The position numbers and the translations under genes were made by a program. DNA of 57,047 nucleotides from Pseudomonas sp. GM49 (GTDB lineage Bacteria > Pseudomonadota > Gammaproteobacteria > Pseudomonadales > Pseudomonadaceae), in contig NZ_AKJL01000179.1 in assembly GCF_000282355.1 (NCBI RefSeq), positions 1 to 57,047 on the forward strand. Direction: 5' to 3'. Of the stretch, positions 1 through 8,314 are shown piece after piece. Under the pieces are notes generated by a model that was given only the letters and a program-made list of their open reading frames with translations, ran no database searches and had not been told where the DNA came from. Each line of letters starts with the position of its first letter. Positions within the stretch are counted from its first letter, which is position 1.

Positions 1-82
1 GCGGGTCAGACCCGCCGCTCCTGAAGGTGTTTTTGATGCTGTCTTATTTTCAAAAAAAAATCATCATGTTTTTGCAGGGCGC
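1..82. other. Left-edge intergenic sequence with short hairpin
   Basis: The first 15 bases form a perfect hairpin (GCGGGT, loop CAG, ACCCGC). It is followed by AT-rich sequence with T and A runs around 31-60. The upstream gene lies outside the window, so I cannot tell whether this hairpin ends it. No gene is visible here. Confidence 0.4.
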
Positions 83-1015
83 TTAACGACGCCCAAACAG
101 ATGGCTTTGCGGGATGCCACGGTTGGCGGTTTGCGGGCGCTGCGCAGCGCTCAAGCGCAGGTGCAGGCGCAGCAGGTCGGCGGCGATCTCCATCTGTCCG
201 CGTTCGATCTGCGCGATGATTTGCAGGTGTTCGCGCAGGGCTTCTTGCAGGCGGTGCACGCTGACCGATGGCAGCAGGTTCGGCAGGCGGCGCAGGCCTT
301 GATGCTGGAGCAGGGCGTCGCTGATGAAGCGGTTGCCGCAGCTCTGGGCCAGTAGTTCGTGGAAGCTGATGTCCAGTTCGCGAAACTGTTGGATATCGAA
401 GTCTTCCACGGGGCGGGCGAGCAGGGTTTGCATGGCGCTACGCAACAGCGCCAGGCGCTGCGGGTCGGCGTTGAAGCTCGGGCTGAGCAAGGCTTCGGGC
501 TCGAGGATCAAGCGGAATTTCAGGCTTTCTTCGAGGGCGGCCAGGCTGTTCAGCGACGGGCGAAACAGCCACGACTGGCCGGGGCCGCGCTCGATGGCCT
601 GGCTTTCGCTCAATTGCTGCAGGGCTTTTTGCGCCGCAGGCCGGCCGATGTCGTAGCGGCGCATCAGTTCGCTGATGCTGATGCTGTCGCCCAGACGCCC
701 GGCCATGCGGTCGCGCAGTACCGAAGCGGCCAGCTCTTCTTCCTCGGCCTGGGGCAGGGCGGCGTTGAACGCCTGGCCCGACGGCGAGGCCAGCAATCGG
801 TAGCCCTTGCCGGCTTCATGGCTCAGCAGGTTCTCTTCCAGCAGCACTTTCAGCGCGCCGCGAATCAGCGTGCGCGAAACCTGGAACGTGCGGGCCAGGG
901 CTTGTTCAGCCACCGGGTCGCCGGCCACCAGTCCGCTTTCCTGGGTGTGCTCGAGGATGCGGCGGGCCAGTTCCAGGTGATTGGTGCGCGGTTTTTTTTC
1001 GGCTGTCGTGCTCAA
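83..1015 (-). CDS. GntR-family (FCD) transcriptional regulator with two winged helices
   Basis: A 310-residue DNA-binding regulator, divergent from the ABC importer operon and probably its controller. The N-terminus (about residues 15-75) is a GntR winged helix with the core LARTFQVSRTLIRGAL. A second winged-helix-like segment follows at about 100-155 (ISELMRRYDIGRPAAQKALQ). The C-terminal half is an all-helical FCD ligand domain with the usual Asp and His positions (LDISFHELLAQSCGN). FCD regulators are usually about 230-250 residues, so the extra helix-turn-helix explains the greater length. The start is TTG: no ATG or GTG lies between it and an upstream in-frame stop, and GAGAAAAG precedes it. 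The effector is unknown; the imported substrate or a pathway acid is a reasonable guess. Confidence 0.85.
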   Translation of the reverse strand: MSTTAEKKPRTNHLELARRILEHTQESGLVAGDPVAEQALARTFQVSRTLIRGALKVLLEENLLSHEAGKGYRLLASPSGQAFNAALPQAEEEELAASVLRDRMAGRLGDSISISELMRRYDIGRPAAQKALQQLSESQAIERGPGQSWLFRPSLNSLAALEESLKFRLILEPEALLSPSFNADPQRLALLRSAMQTLLARPVEDFDIQQFRELDISFHELLAQSCGNRFISDALLQHQGLRRLPNLLPSVSVHRLQEALREHLQIIAQIERGQMEIAADLLRLHLRLSAAQRPQTANRGIPQSHLFGRR

Positions 1016-1101
1016 GCGTCTTTTCTCGTGGTGATCCGCTGTCGGACTCAGTTGCCCATCTTATGTCATGCGCTGGCCAGTCGTCAGGCCGGAAAAAAGC
1101 G

Positions 1102-1130
1102 TTGACATCTTTTGATACTGGTCCTAATTT
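1102..1130 (+). promoter_or_regulatory. Sigma-70 promoter of the ABC importer operon
   Basis: TTGACA (1102-1107) and TAATTT (1125-1130) are separated by exactly 17 bp, about 85 bp upstream of the binding-protein start and divergent from the GntR gene. An A-run follows at 1133-1141. The GntR operator probably overlaps this promoter, but I see no convincing dyad. Confidence 0.6.
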
Positions 1131-1213
1131 CTAAAAAAAAACACCAGCAATCGTTTCTCGTTTTGCCGTACTGCCTTCGAACACAACAATAAACAATCGT
1201 CGGGTGAGTATTT

Positions 1214-2269
1214 ATGAGCAAGCTGAATGATCTTCTGTGCGTGGGATTGGCCGTTTCCCTGGCGATCGCTTCACAGGCTGCAAGTGCGAAAGACATGGTG
1301 ATTTCCATCTGGGACGGCTACATGGCCCCGGATGCACTGGAGAAGTTCAAGGCTGCCAGCGGTGTGGACGTCGACAAGGCGCTGCACGCCACCAACGAAG
1401 AAATCATGGGCAAGTTGATGGCGTCCGGCGGTGAAGGCTACGACGTAGTGTTCGTTTCCTCGCCCTTCGCCGAAGTCCTGCACAAACAGGGGCTGCTGGC
1501 GGACATCGATCCGGTCAAAGTCCCCAATCTGAAAAACCTCTACCCCGAAGCCACCCACCTGGAATATGACCAGGGCAACCAGTTTTCCGTGCCTTACACC
1601 TGGGGCACCACGGGCATCTGCTATCGCTCCGACAAGGTGACGCCGGTGCCGCAGAGCTGGAACGAGCTGCTTAATCCAAGCGATGCCCTCAAAGGCAAAG
1701 TGACGATGCTGGCCACCGACCGCTGGATGCTCGGTGCCGGTTTCCTCGCCAAGGGCTGGTCGGTCAACGATAGCGACCCCGCGCAAATCGCCGCAGTACG
1801 CGATCAATTGATCGCCACCAAAAAACGCATTCTCTCCTTCGACGACACCACGTTCTATTCCAAGCTGGCCTCCGGCGAATCGCTGATGGCCCACGCCTGG
1901 GACGGTTGGTGCAACTACGGCACACAAGCCAACGCGGCGATCAAGTTCGTGGTGCCCAAGGAAGGTTCCGACCTGTGGGTGGACACCATGGTGGTGCTGA
2001 AGAGCTCAAAGCACCAGGACGAAGCCTTCAAGTTCATCAATTTCATGCTGGCCAGGGAAAACCATGCCTGGGTCGCTGAAAACATCCTCTACAAAGTCCC
2101 CAACCAGGCGGCCATGGCCGGGTTGTCCGCGGACCTGCTCAAGCAATACCCCAACCTGACCATCGCCCCCGCCGAGCTGCTGAAAATGGAGCAATTGCGC
2201 GACCTGGGCGGCACCACGCAAAAGGCCTACACCCGCGCCGTCACCGAAATCATGGCGGCGCAGAACTAA
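1214..2269 (+). CDS. Polyamine-type ABC transporter substrate-binding protein
   Basis: A 351-residue periplasmic binding protein of the PotD/PotF (spermidine/putrescine) family. A Sec signal peptide covers about residues 1-25, ending in an AxA-type site before KDMVIS. The mature protein has the family opening (ISIWDGYMAPDALEKF) and the conserved YTWGTTGICY segment. It would deliver a cationic amine-like ligand to the permeases encoded next. The ligand cannot be named from sequence; its association with aldehyde dehydrogenases and a glycosyltransferase suggests something other than ordinary polyamine uptake. It is the first gene of a same-strand run reaching 12101. Confidence 0.88.
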   Translation: MSKLNDLLCVGLAVSLAIASQAASAKDMVISIWDGYMAPDALEKFKAASGVDVDKALHATNEEIMGKLMASGGEGYDVVFVSSPFAEVLHKQGLLADIDPVKVPNLKNLYPEATHLEYDQGNQFSVPYTWGTTGICYRSDKVTPVPQSWNELLNPSDALKGKVTMLATDRWMLGAGFLAKGWSVNDSDPAQIAAVRDQLIATKKRILSFDDTTFYSKLASGESLMAHAWDGWCNYGTQANAAIKFVVPKEGSDLWVDTMVVLKSSKHQDEAFKFINFMLARENHAWVAENILYKVPNQAAMAGLSADLLKQYPNLTIAPAELLKMEQLRDLGGTTQKAYTRAVTEIMAAQN

Positions 2270-2283
2270 CGCCACGTCGATCC

Positions 2284-2338
2284 GAGGCATGCCCGGCATG
2301 CCTCGCCACGCTCGCAAGCCGCCTCTGTCCTGAGGCGG
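2284..2338 (+). promoter_or_regulatory. Two consecutive intercistronic hairpins
   Basis: GAGGCATGC (2284-2292) pairs with GCATGCCTC (2296-2304) across a 3-base loop, and CCGCCTC (2319-2325) pairs with GAGGCGG (2332-2338). The second stem reaches into the Shine-Dalgarno sequence GGGAGGA (2337-2343) of the first permease. Such hairpins commonly let binding protein be made in excess over permease by protecting the upstream mRNA or damping downstream translation. Confidence 0.5.
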
Positions 2339-2351
2339 GAGGATAGGGTTA

Positions 2352-3212
2352 ATGAGTGCTTTGCATGCTGACAGGCGTCTGTCGGCCTGGCTTCTTGCGC
2401 CCGGCTTTGGCTGGCTGCTGATGTTCCTGGTGATTCCGTGCCTGCTGGTGCTGGTCTACAGCTTCGTCGAACGCGGTGCCTACGGTGGCATCGACTGGTT
2501 GTTCACCTGGGAAAACTATCAGCGCGCGTTCGATCCGCTGTACCTGGGCATCCTGCTCAAATCGGCGAAAATCGCCGGGCTGGCCACAGTGTTTGCGGTG
2601 TTGATCGGCTACCCGGCGGCCTATGCGATTGCCCGGGCGCCACGGCGGCGCCAGGCGGTGTATCTGTTTCTGGTGATGCTGCCGTTCTGGAGCAACTACC
2701 TGATTCGCACCTACGCCTGGATCGTCCTGCTCAACCGCGAAGGCCTGATCAACCGCGTGCTGCAACTGTTCGGTTATAGCGGCGAACCCATCAGCCTGCT
2801 GTACACCGAAGCCTCGGTGGTACTGGGGCTGGTCTACAACTACATCCCCTTTGTGATCCTGGCGATTTTCTCTTCGTTGTCGCGGATCAACAACGAACTG
2901 TGGGACGCCTCGAAAGACCTTGGCGCCTCGGGCTGGATGACCTTTCGCCGGATCATTCTGCCGTTGAGCGTGCCGGGTATCGCCGCCGGAGCGGTGTTTG
3001 TCTTCGTGCTGAGCATCGGCAACTTCATCACCGCCGACCTGCTGGGCGGCAAGCAGGTGCAGATGGTCGGCAACCTGATCTATTCGCAATTCCTCACGGC
3101 GCGGGACTGGCCGTTCGGTGCGGCGCTGAGCTTCTTCCTGATCGCGATCATGTTGATCCTGTTGTTCATCCAGGCCCTGGTGGCCCGTCGTGCAGAAGGG
3201 GCGCGCTCATGA
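2352..3212 (+). CDS. ABC transporter permease (PotB-like)
   Basis: A 286-residue inner-membrane permease with about six hydrophobic segments, of the spermidine/putrescine importer class. The cytoplasmic EAA loop that docks on the ATPase is visible near residue 190 (DASKDLGASGWMTFRRI). The first membrane helix follows a short basic N-terminus. It overlaps the next permease by 4 nt (ATGA), so translation is likely coupled. The start is supported by GGAGG 9 bases upstream. Confidence 0.9.
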   Translation: MSALHADRRLSAWLLAPGFGWLLMFLVIPCLLVLVYSFVERGAYGGIDWLFTWENYQRAFDPLYLGILLKSAKIAGLATVFAVLIGYPAAYAIARAPRRRQAVYLFLVMLPFWSNYLIRTYAWIVLLNREGLINRVLQLFGYSGEPISLLYTEASVVLGLVYNYIPFVILAIFSSLSRINNELWDASKDLGASGWMTFRRIILPLSVPGIAAGAVFVFVLSIGNFITADLLGGKQVQMVGNLIYSQFLTARDWPFGAALSFFLIAIMLILLFIQALVARRAEGARS

Positions 3213-4015
3213 GTCAGCCACGTTCTCTCAGCGCCACCGTGCTGGGTTCGCACCTGGGCCTGGTGTACGCCTTCCTTTATATACCGATCCTGGTGCTGAT
3301 CCTGCTGTCGTTCAACAAGTCCGGGTTGCCCACCGCCTGGGGCGGCGTGTCGCTGAAGTGGTACGCGGCACTGGCGCACAACACGGCGATCCTGTCGGCG
3401 GCGCTCAACACCTTGATCGTCGCCATGTCGGCCACCTTCATTGCCTGCGTGCTCGGTACGTTCCTCGCGCTGGGCATCGAGTTGCGCCGCAAGGGCAATG
3501 ACAAGGGGCAGGTGGTCGACACCTTGCTGATGGCGCCGATGATCATTCCCGACATCGTGCTGGCGATTGCGCTGCTGAGTTTTTTCAACCTGCTCAAGGT
3601 TGGCCTGGGGCTGCACTCGATCATCATCAGCCACGCGGTGTTCAACATTGCCTTCGTCTGCGCGGTGGTGCGCACGCGGCTCAAGCACTTCGACTATTCG
3701 ATCCTCGAAGCCTCGATCGACCTGGGCGCGAGCTGGTTCACCACCTTCCGCCGAGTGCTGTTGCCGGTGATTTTTCCTGGTGTACTGGCCGGTGGATTGC
3801 TCTCGTTCACCCTGTCGGTGGACGAATTCATCATTGCCTTTTTCAACTCCGGCTCCGGCCAGGCTTCGACCACGTTGCCTATGCAGATCTACGCCATGAT
3901 CCGCTTCGGCGTCACTCCGGAAATCAACGCTCTGGCGACGCTGGTGATGCTGGTCAGCATCACCGCGCTGCTGGCTTCGCAGCGTCTCAACAAGGCTCCT
4001 CGCACCCATGAATAA
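3209..4015 (+). CDS. ABC transporter permease (PotC-like)
   Basis: A 268-residue second permease subunit forming the heterodimeric channel with the preceding gene product. It has about six membrane segments and an EAA loop (EASIDLGASWFTTFRRV) in its second half. I chose the ATG at 3209, inside the ATGA overlap with the upstream stop. A longer in-frame extension to 2900 would run through the upstream gene and is not credible. Confidence 0.9.
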   Translation: MSQPRSLSATVLGSHLGLVYAFLYIPILVLILLSFNKSGLPTAWGGVSLKWYAALAHNTAILSAALNTLIVAMSATFIACVLGTFLALGIELRRKGNDKGQVVDTLLMAPMIIPDIVLAIALLSFFNLLKVGLGLHSIIISHAVFNIAFVCAVVRTRLKHFDYSILEASIDLGASWFTTFRRVLLPVIFPGVLAGGLLSFTLSVDEFIIAFFNSGSGQASTTLPMQIYAMIRFGVTPEINALATLVMLVSITALLASQRLNKAPRTHE

Positions 4016-5087
4016 TTCATCTGCGGTACTGATCCTGGATAAGGTCAGCAAGTCTTATGGCAACGGTCTGGCGGTCAACGAGGTGTCGCTGAGCATCCGC
4101 GAGAACGAGTTCTTCGCGTTGCTCGGGCCGTCCGGTTGCGGCAAGACCACGCTGTTGCGCATGCTCGCCGGGTTCGAGACGCCCAGCGGTGGCTGCATCT
4201 ACCTGGACGGCAATGACATCTCGCCGTTGCCGGCCAACAAGCGTCCGCTGAACCTGATGTTCCAGTCCTATGCGCTGTTCCCCAACATGACCGTGCGCAA
4301 GAACATTGCTTACGGCCTGGAAATGGAGCGCCTGCCCGAAAGCGAAATCCGCCGCCGGGTCGATGAAGTGCTGAGCACTGCGCAGCTGGGTGAGCTGGCC
4401 GAGCGCAAGCCCGATCAGCTTTCCGGCGGCCAGCGTCAGCGCGTGGCACTGGCCCGGGCGTTGGTCAAGCGCCCGCGGGTGTTGCTGCTTGACGAGCCCT
4501 TGGGCGCCCTCGACAAAAAGCTGCGGGAAAAGATGCAGCTGGAACTCAAGCGCCTGCAACACGAGAGCGGCATCACCTTCATCATCGTCACCCACGACCA
4601 GGAAGAAGCGCTGGTGATGTCCGACCGCATGGCGGTGCTCGACAGCGGCAAGGTGTGCCAGTGCGGCAGCCCGACCGAACTCTACGAAAACCCCAACAGC
4701 CGTTTTGTCGCCAACTTCATCGGCGTCAGCAACCTGCTCGAAGGCGTGCGCTCGGGCCAGCACTCGGTGCGCGTGAATGGCCAGGAGTTGAGCGTGGAAA
4801 CCGACGCACCGCTGGTGTCCGGCCAGTCCGTCGCCGTGGTGGTGCGCCCCGAGCGCCTGCAAGTGCTGACGGAGCAGGGCAGGATTTGCCCCAATCAGGT
4901 CAGCGGAAAAATCGTCGAAGTCGCCTACCACGGCCTCGACACCAACCTGCACGTGCAGACAGCCCTCAGCGATAAACCGCTGATCGTGCGCGTGCCGTCT
5001 TCACAGTTTGAATTCGCCCATTTTGCAATCGACACGACCATCCGGCTGGGCTGGCAAGCCCGGCATGCCCGCGTATTGACACGCTGA
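4008..5087 (+). CDS. ABC transporter ATP-binding protein (PotA-like)
   Basis: A 359-residue ATPase that powers the importer at the inner face of the membrane. Walker A GPSGCGKTT is at residues 40-48, the signature LSGGQRQRVALARAL near 140, Walker B with its catalytic Glu in LLLDEPLGALD near 160, and the switch His in VTHDQEEAL. The C-terminal 100 residues are the TOBE regulatory domain expected of PotA-type proteins. It overlaps the second permease by 8 nt and ends 32 nt before the glycosyltransferase, so importer and biosynthetic genes are probably co-transcribed. Confidence 0.92.
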   Translation: MNNSSAVLILDKVSKSYGNGLAVNEVSLSIRENEFFALLGPSGCGKTTLLRMLAGFETPSGGCIYLDGNDISPLPANKRPLNLMFQSYALFPNMTVRKNIAYGLEMERLPESEIRRRVDEVLSTAQLGELAERKPDQLSGGQRQRVALARALVKRPRVLLLDEPLGALDKKLREKMQLELKRLQHESGITFIIVTHDQEEALVMSDRMAVLDSGKVCQCGSPTELYENPNSRFVANFIGVSNLLEGVRSGQHSVRVNGQELSVETDAPLVSGQSVAVVVRPERLQVLTEQGRICPNQVSGKIVEVAYHGLDTNLHVQTALSDKPLIVRVPSSQFEFAHFAIDTTIRLGWQARHARVLTR

Positions 5088-5119
5088 ACAATAAAAAGAC
5101 CAGGCAGGAGCAGCACTCG

Positions 5120-6403
5120 ATGAAACAGAAAGTGATCGCATTCTTTCCGGAAGCCGCCTACGGCCCGGCGCTGAACTCAGTCGGTATCGCCCAGGCGTGT
5201 GAAGCCCTGGGTCATAAAGCGGTGTTCCTCACCGACCCGGGCATGAGCGGTGTGTACGCCGGTTATGGTTTTGAAGAACACATGGTGAACATGTCGGCGC
5301 CGATGCCGGCCGAAGAGATGGCCCGTTACTGGGTCGACTTCATCAACGGGCACATCCCGAACTTCCGCAAGTCGCCACTGGATCAGATCGACAACTACGT
5401 CAAGGAATGCTGGGCGGCCATTGTCGAAACCGCCAAGTGGGCGCAAAAGGACCTGCCGGCGGTGCTGGACAAGGTCAAGCCCGACCTGATCTGTGTCGAC
5501 AACGTGATCCTGTTCCCGGCGATCAAGCAATACGGCAAGCCGTGGGTGCGGATCATTTCCTGCTCGGAAAACGAGATCGAAGACCCGGATATCCCGCCAC
5601 ACCTGTCGGGCATGAGCATCGACGACAAGGCGGGCCACGCGCAATTCCGCGAGCGCTTCGAAGAAGTGGTCGGGCCGATCCATGAGGACTTCAACCAGTT
5701 CCTGCAGGCCCACGGTGAAGAGCCCTATCCGTTGGGGACGTTCTTTGAAGCGTCGCCGTTCATGAACCTGCTGTTGTACCCGGATGCGGTCAAGTTCGAC
5801 CGCCGCCATCCGCTGCCGGCCGAGCGTTTCCATTACCTGCAAGGCTGTGTGCGCCACGACACGCCCTACGAGATTCCGCAGTTTCTCGCCCACAACGACA
5901 AGCCGCTGCTGTACGCCAGCTTCGGCAGCCTGGGTTCCGGTGATGTCGAGTTGCTCAAGCGCCTGATCGAGGCGGTGGGCAAGCTGCCTTACCGGGCGCT
6001 GTTCAACGTCGGCGAGCACCTCGACGAATACACCGATCTGCCGGACAACGTGCAGATTTCCAACTGGTTCCCGCAGCCGTCGGTGATTGCCCAGGTCGAT
6101 GCGGTGATCCACCACGGCGGCAACAACAGCTTCACCGAGTGCCTGTTCTTCGGCAAACCGGCCATCGTCATGTCCTACGTCTGGGACGGTCACGACAACG
6201 CCATGCGCGCCGAAGAAAGCGGTCACGGCTTCAAGCTCGACCGCTACGAATGGAGCGAAGAGCAGCTCGCGGAAAAACTCCACGCCTGCCTCAACGATGA
6301 GGCGATGCGCCAACGCTTGCAGCGCACCAGCGCGCACATGCAATCACGCAAAGGGCCGCAAGACGCGGCCGCGATTCTCGACAAGGTGCTTAACCATGCC
6401 TGA
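5120..6403 (+). CDS. GT1-family (UGT/MGT-like) glycosyltransferase
   Basis: A 427-residue cytoplasmic GT-B fold glycosyltransferase. The N-terminal domain has the acceptor-side opening with the SVGIAQACEALGH segment. The C-terminal domain carries the nucleotide-sugar site HHGGNNSFTEC at about residues 331-341, typical of macrolide and UDP-glucosyl/glucuronosyl transferases. These enzymes move a sugar from an NDP-sugar to a small hydrophobic or amino acceptor. With the downstream kinase and nucleotidyltransferase it could form a donor-making and transfer module. The start has AGGAG about 9 bases upstream; the end overlaps the first cupin by 8 nt. Neither acceptor nor sugar is inferable. Confidence 0.85.
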   Translation: MKQKVIAFFPEAAYGPALNSVGIAQACEALGHKAVFLTDPGMSGVYAGYGFEEHMVNMSAPMPAEEMARYWVDFINGHIPNFRKSPLDQIDNYVKECWAAIVETAKWAQKDLPAVLDKVKPDLICVDNVILFPAIKQYGKPWVRIISCSENEIEDPDIPPHLSGMSIDDKAGHAQFRERFEEVVGPIHEDFNQFLQAHGEEPYPLGTFFEASPFMNLLLYPDAVKFDRRHPLPAERFHYLQGCVRHDTPYEIPQFLAHNDKPLLYASFGSLGSGDVELLKRLIEAVGKLPYRALFNVGEHLDEYTDLPDNVQISNWFPQPSVIAQVDAVIHHGGNNSFTECLFFGKPAIVMSYVWDGHDNAMRAEESGHGFKLDRYEWSEEQLAEKLHACLNDEAMRQRLQRTSAHMQSRKGPQDAAAILDKVLNHA

Positions 6404-6764
6404 CTCATCCACCACGGCGGGTATCACGCCGTACCTCGAAGCCGTCAGCAGCCGCACCGACCTGGTGGACTGGGGCGTTCAGAGCGACGCCGTCGAAGGC
6501 GTCTCGCATTCCAGCGGCCGTCTGCTGTTCAAAGGCCCGAACAACAGCCCGGAAAGCGGATTGTGGGTCTGTACCCCCGGTCGCTGGCGGCTGTCGATTC
6601 CCCGGGACGAGTTGTGCCACTTCATCGCGGGTCACGCCACTTACCGTAACGATAACGGTGAAGTGATTGAAGTGCGCCCCAACACCCTGGTGCTGTTTCC
6701 GGCCGGCTGGACCGGTGAATGCGACGTCCGGGAAACCCTGCGCAACGTGTACATGCTGGCTTGA
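6396..6764 (+). CDS. Small cupin protein (DUF861/cupin_3 type), copy 1
   Basis: A 122-residue single-domain cupin. The WxxxP..DELCHFIAGHATY segment and the later VLFPAGWTGECDV are the two beta-barrel motifs, resembling EutQ and ureidoglycine aminohydrolase cupins. It is paralogous to the next gene, sharing the patterns LxxVxDWG, SGLWVCTPG and DEFCHF. I chose the ATG at 6396, which overlaps the glycosyltransferase stop. The function is unknown; cupins of this group bind or modify small carboxylates and amines or act as sensors. It is likely translationally coupled to the glycosyltransferase. Confidence 0.8.
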   Translation: MPDSSTTAGITPYLEAVSSRTDLVDWGVQSDAVEGVSHSSGRLLFKGPNNSPESGLWVCTPGRWRLSIPRDELCHFIAGHATYRNDNGEVIEVRPNTLVLFPAGWTGECDVRETLRNVYMLA

Positions 6765-6773
6765 GCCTGCCCT

Positions 6774-6876
6774 TTGTAGGAGCGAGCTTGCTCGCGAAAA
6801 ACGTCAGGACAACGCGATCATCCAGACAGCACGCGTCATCGTTGACGTCCATCGCGAGCAAGCTCGCTCCTACACA
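6774..6876. repeat. Inverted REP pair (REPIN)
   Basis: TGTAGGAGCGAGCTTGCTCG at 6775-6794 and its inverted partner CGAGCAAGCTCGCTCCTACA at 6854-6873 flank about 60 bp of unrelated spacer. The motif is the familiar Pseudomonas fluorescens-group REP. It lies between two paralogous cupin genes inside an apparent operon, where a folded REPIN can stabilise upstream mRNA. Confidence 0.9.
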
Positions 6877-6896
6877 CACAACCTGGAGAACAACAC

Positions 6897-7241
6897 ATGA
6901 CTACCCCGTTTCTGTACGACCCGCTGAGCATCACCGACGTCAAGGATTGGGGCGTGATCCCGACCATGCTTGAAGGCCAGTCCCGTGTCTCTGGCGTGGT
7001 GCTGCACAAAGGCCCCGAAGGCCAGTCCGAATGCGGCATCTGGATCTGCACCCCGGGCAAGTGGTTTTGCCATGTCACCAGCGACGAGTTCTGCCACTTC
7101 CTCGAGGGCCGCTGCACGTACGTCCACGAGTCCGGCGAAGTGATCGAGATCAAGCCAGACACCGCCGCCTTCTTCGGCAAGGACTGGAAGGGTGTGTGCA
7201 CCGTCCACGAGACCATCAAAAAGGTCTACATGATCCGGTGA
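6897..7241 (+). CDS. Small cupin protein (DUF861/cupin_3 type), copy 2
   Basis: A 114-residue cupin, full length for this small family. It carries GIWICTPGKWFCHVTSDEFC and the second motif FFGKDWKGVCTVHE. It is recognisably a duplicate of the cupin just upstream, but the two have diverged well beyond a recent copy. The start follows GGAG with 8-base spacing. It ends 5 nt before the kinase, so the two are probably translated together. No substrate can be assigned. Confidence 0.82.
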   Translation: MTTPFLYDPLSITDVKDWGVIPTMLEGQSRVSGVVLHKGPEGQSECGIWICTPGKWFCHVTSDEFCHFLEGRCTYVHESGEVIEIKPDTAAFFGKDWKGVCTVHETIKKVYMIR

Positions 7242-7246
7242 TCGCC

Positions 7247-8314
7247 ATGACAGATGTACTGGCGTCATTGCCAACCCGTGAAGACCAGCGCACCGCCTTT
7301 CTGGCACGCGCCGGTTTCGCCGGGGCCTTGCTGGTCGCCTTGCCGGCGGATGCTTCGACCCGGCGTTACTTCCGCCTGGACGGCGCCGGCCTGTTGCTGA
7401 TGGATTCGCCGCCCCATAGCGAACCCATCGGCCCGTTTGTGCGGATCGCCCGGCAATTGCAAGGGTTGGGCCTGTCCGCGCCGGCCTTGCTGCAAGTGGA
7501 TGAAGAGGCGGGGCTGGCGCTGATCGAGGATTTCGGTCACGACACCTACACCCGGTTGCTGGCGGCCGGGCATCCGGAGTCGGAGCTGTATCACCTGGCG
7601 GTCGATACGCTGGTGGCGTTGCATCGTGCAGCGCCAGCCGCGGAGCTGGCGCCTTACGACGAGCAGCGACTGGCGGACGAGTACAGGTTGTTTATCGACT
7701 GGTACGTGCCTTTGCTTGTCGGCAAAGAGACGGCGCAGGCCCTGCGCGACGAGTATCTGGCGTTGTTTGCCGACGCCTGCCGCGATGTCGCAAAACGCCG
7801 CGAAGCCTTGGTGCTGCGCGACTTCCACGTCGACAACCTGATGCTGCTGCAAGGCCGCGAAGGTGTCGCCGCCTGCGGCTTGCTGGATTTTCAGGACGCC
7901 TTGGTCGGGGCGGCGGCCTATGACTTGATGTCGCTGCTCGAAGACGCCCGGCGCGATGTGCCCGAGGCGTTGCGGGTGGCACTGATCAATCATTACCTGT
8001 TGCAGCGCCCGGAGCTCGATGCGCGGCGTTTTCTCGAAGATTACCGGCGCCTGGCGGCCCAGCGTCACGCCAAGGTGCTGGGGATTTTTGTGCGCCTGGC
8101 CGGCCGTGACGGCAAGCACGGATACCTGGCGCATCTACCGCGCACCCTTGGTTTGTTTGTTCGGGCACTGGACGCCGAGGCCTTTGCGCCCCTGCGTGAA
8201 TGGCTCGACCGGCATGTGCCGGGCTGGCGCGATGAGTTGCCCACCAAGACCCTGGCGACATTGCGTGAAACCCCTTATCGATTGGTTCAAGGATCATCCC
8301 ATGGCCACGTTTAA
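7247..8314 (+). CDS. AmgK-like phosphotransferase (APH/choline-kinase fold)
   Basis: A 355-residue kinase resembling AmgK, the anomeric N-acetylmuramate/N-acetylglucosamine kinase of Pseudomonas. The N-terminus has DASTRRYFR (35-43) and LLMDSPP, as in AmgK. The catalytic loop is LRDFHVDNLM with Asp192 and Asn197; the residue usually His before Arg-Asp is Leu190. The metal-binding DFQDA segment begins at Asp214. AmgK makes sugar-1-phosphates for the nucleotidyltransferase MurU, and here a GlmU-like nucleotidyltransferase lies two genes downstream, so the pair may make an NDP-sugar. A choline-like or amino-alcohol substrate is the alternative. The true start is the ATG at 7247, just after the cupin stop; the 3' end overlaps the dehydrogenase by 14 nt. 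Confidence 0.75.
   Translation: MTDVLASLPTREDQRTAFLARAGFAGALLVALPADASTRRYFRLDGAGLLLMDSPPHSEPIGPFVRIARQLQGLGLSAPALLQVDEEAGLALIEDFGHDTYTRLLAAGHPESELYHLAVDTLVALHRAAPAAELAPYDEQRLADEYRLFIDWYVPLLVGKETAQALRDEYLALFADACRDVAKRREALVLRDFHVDNLMLLQGREGVAACGLLDFQDALVGAAAYDLMSLLEDARRDVPEALRVALINHYLLQRPELDARRFLEDYRRLAAQRHAKVLGIFVRLAGRDGKHGYLAHLPRTLGLFVRALDAEAFAPLREWLDRHVPGWRDELPTKTLATLRETPYRLVQGSSHGHV

Noticed and set aside
4017..4952. Long antisense open frames across the ABC ATPase and most other genes
   Set aside because: GC-rich genes in Pseudomonas leave long open antisense frames; these have no conserved motifs or ribosome sites.
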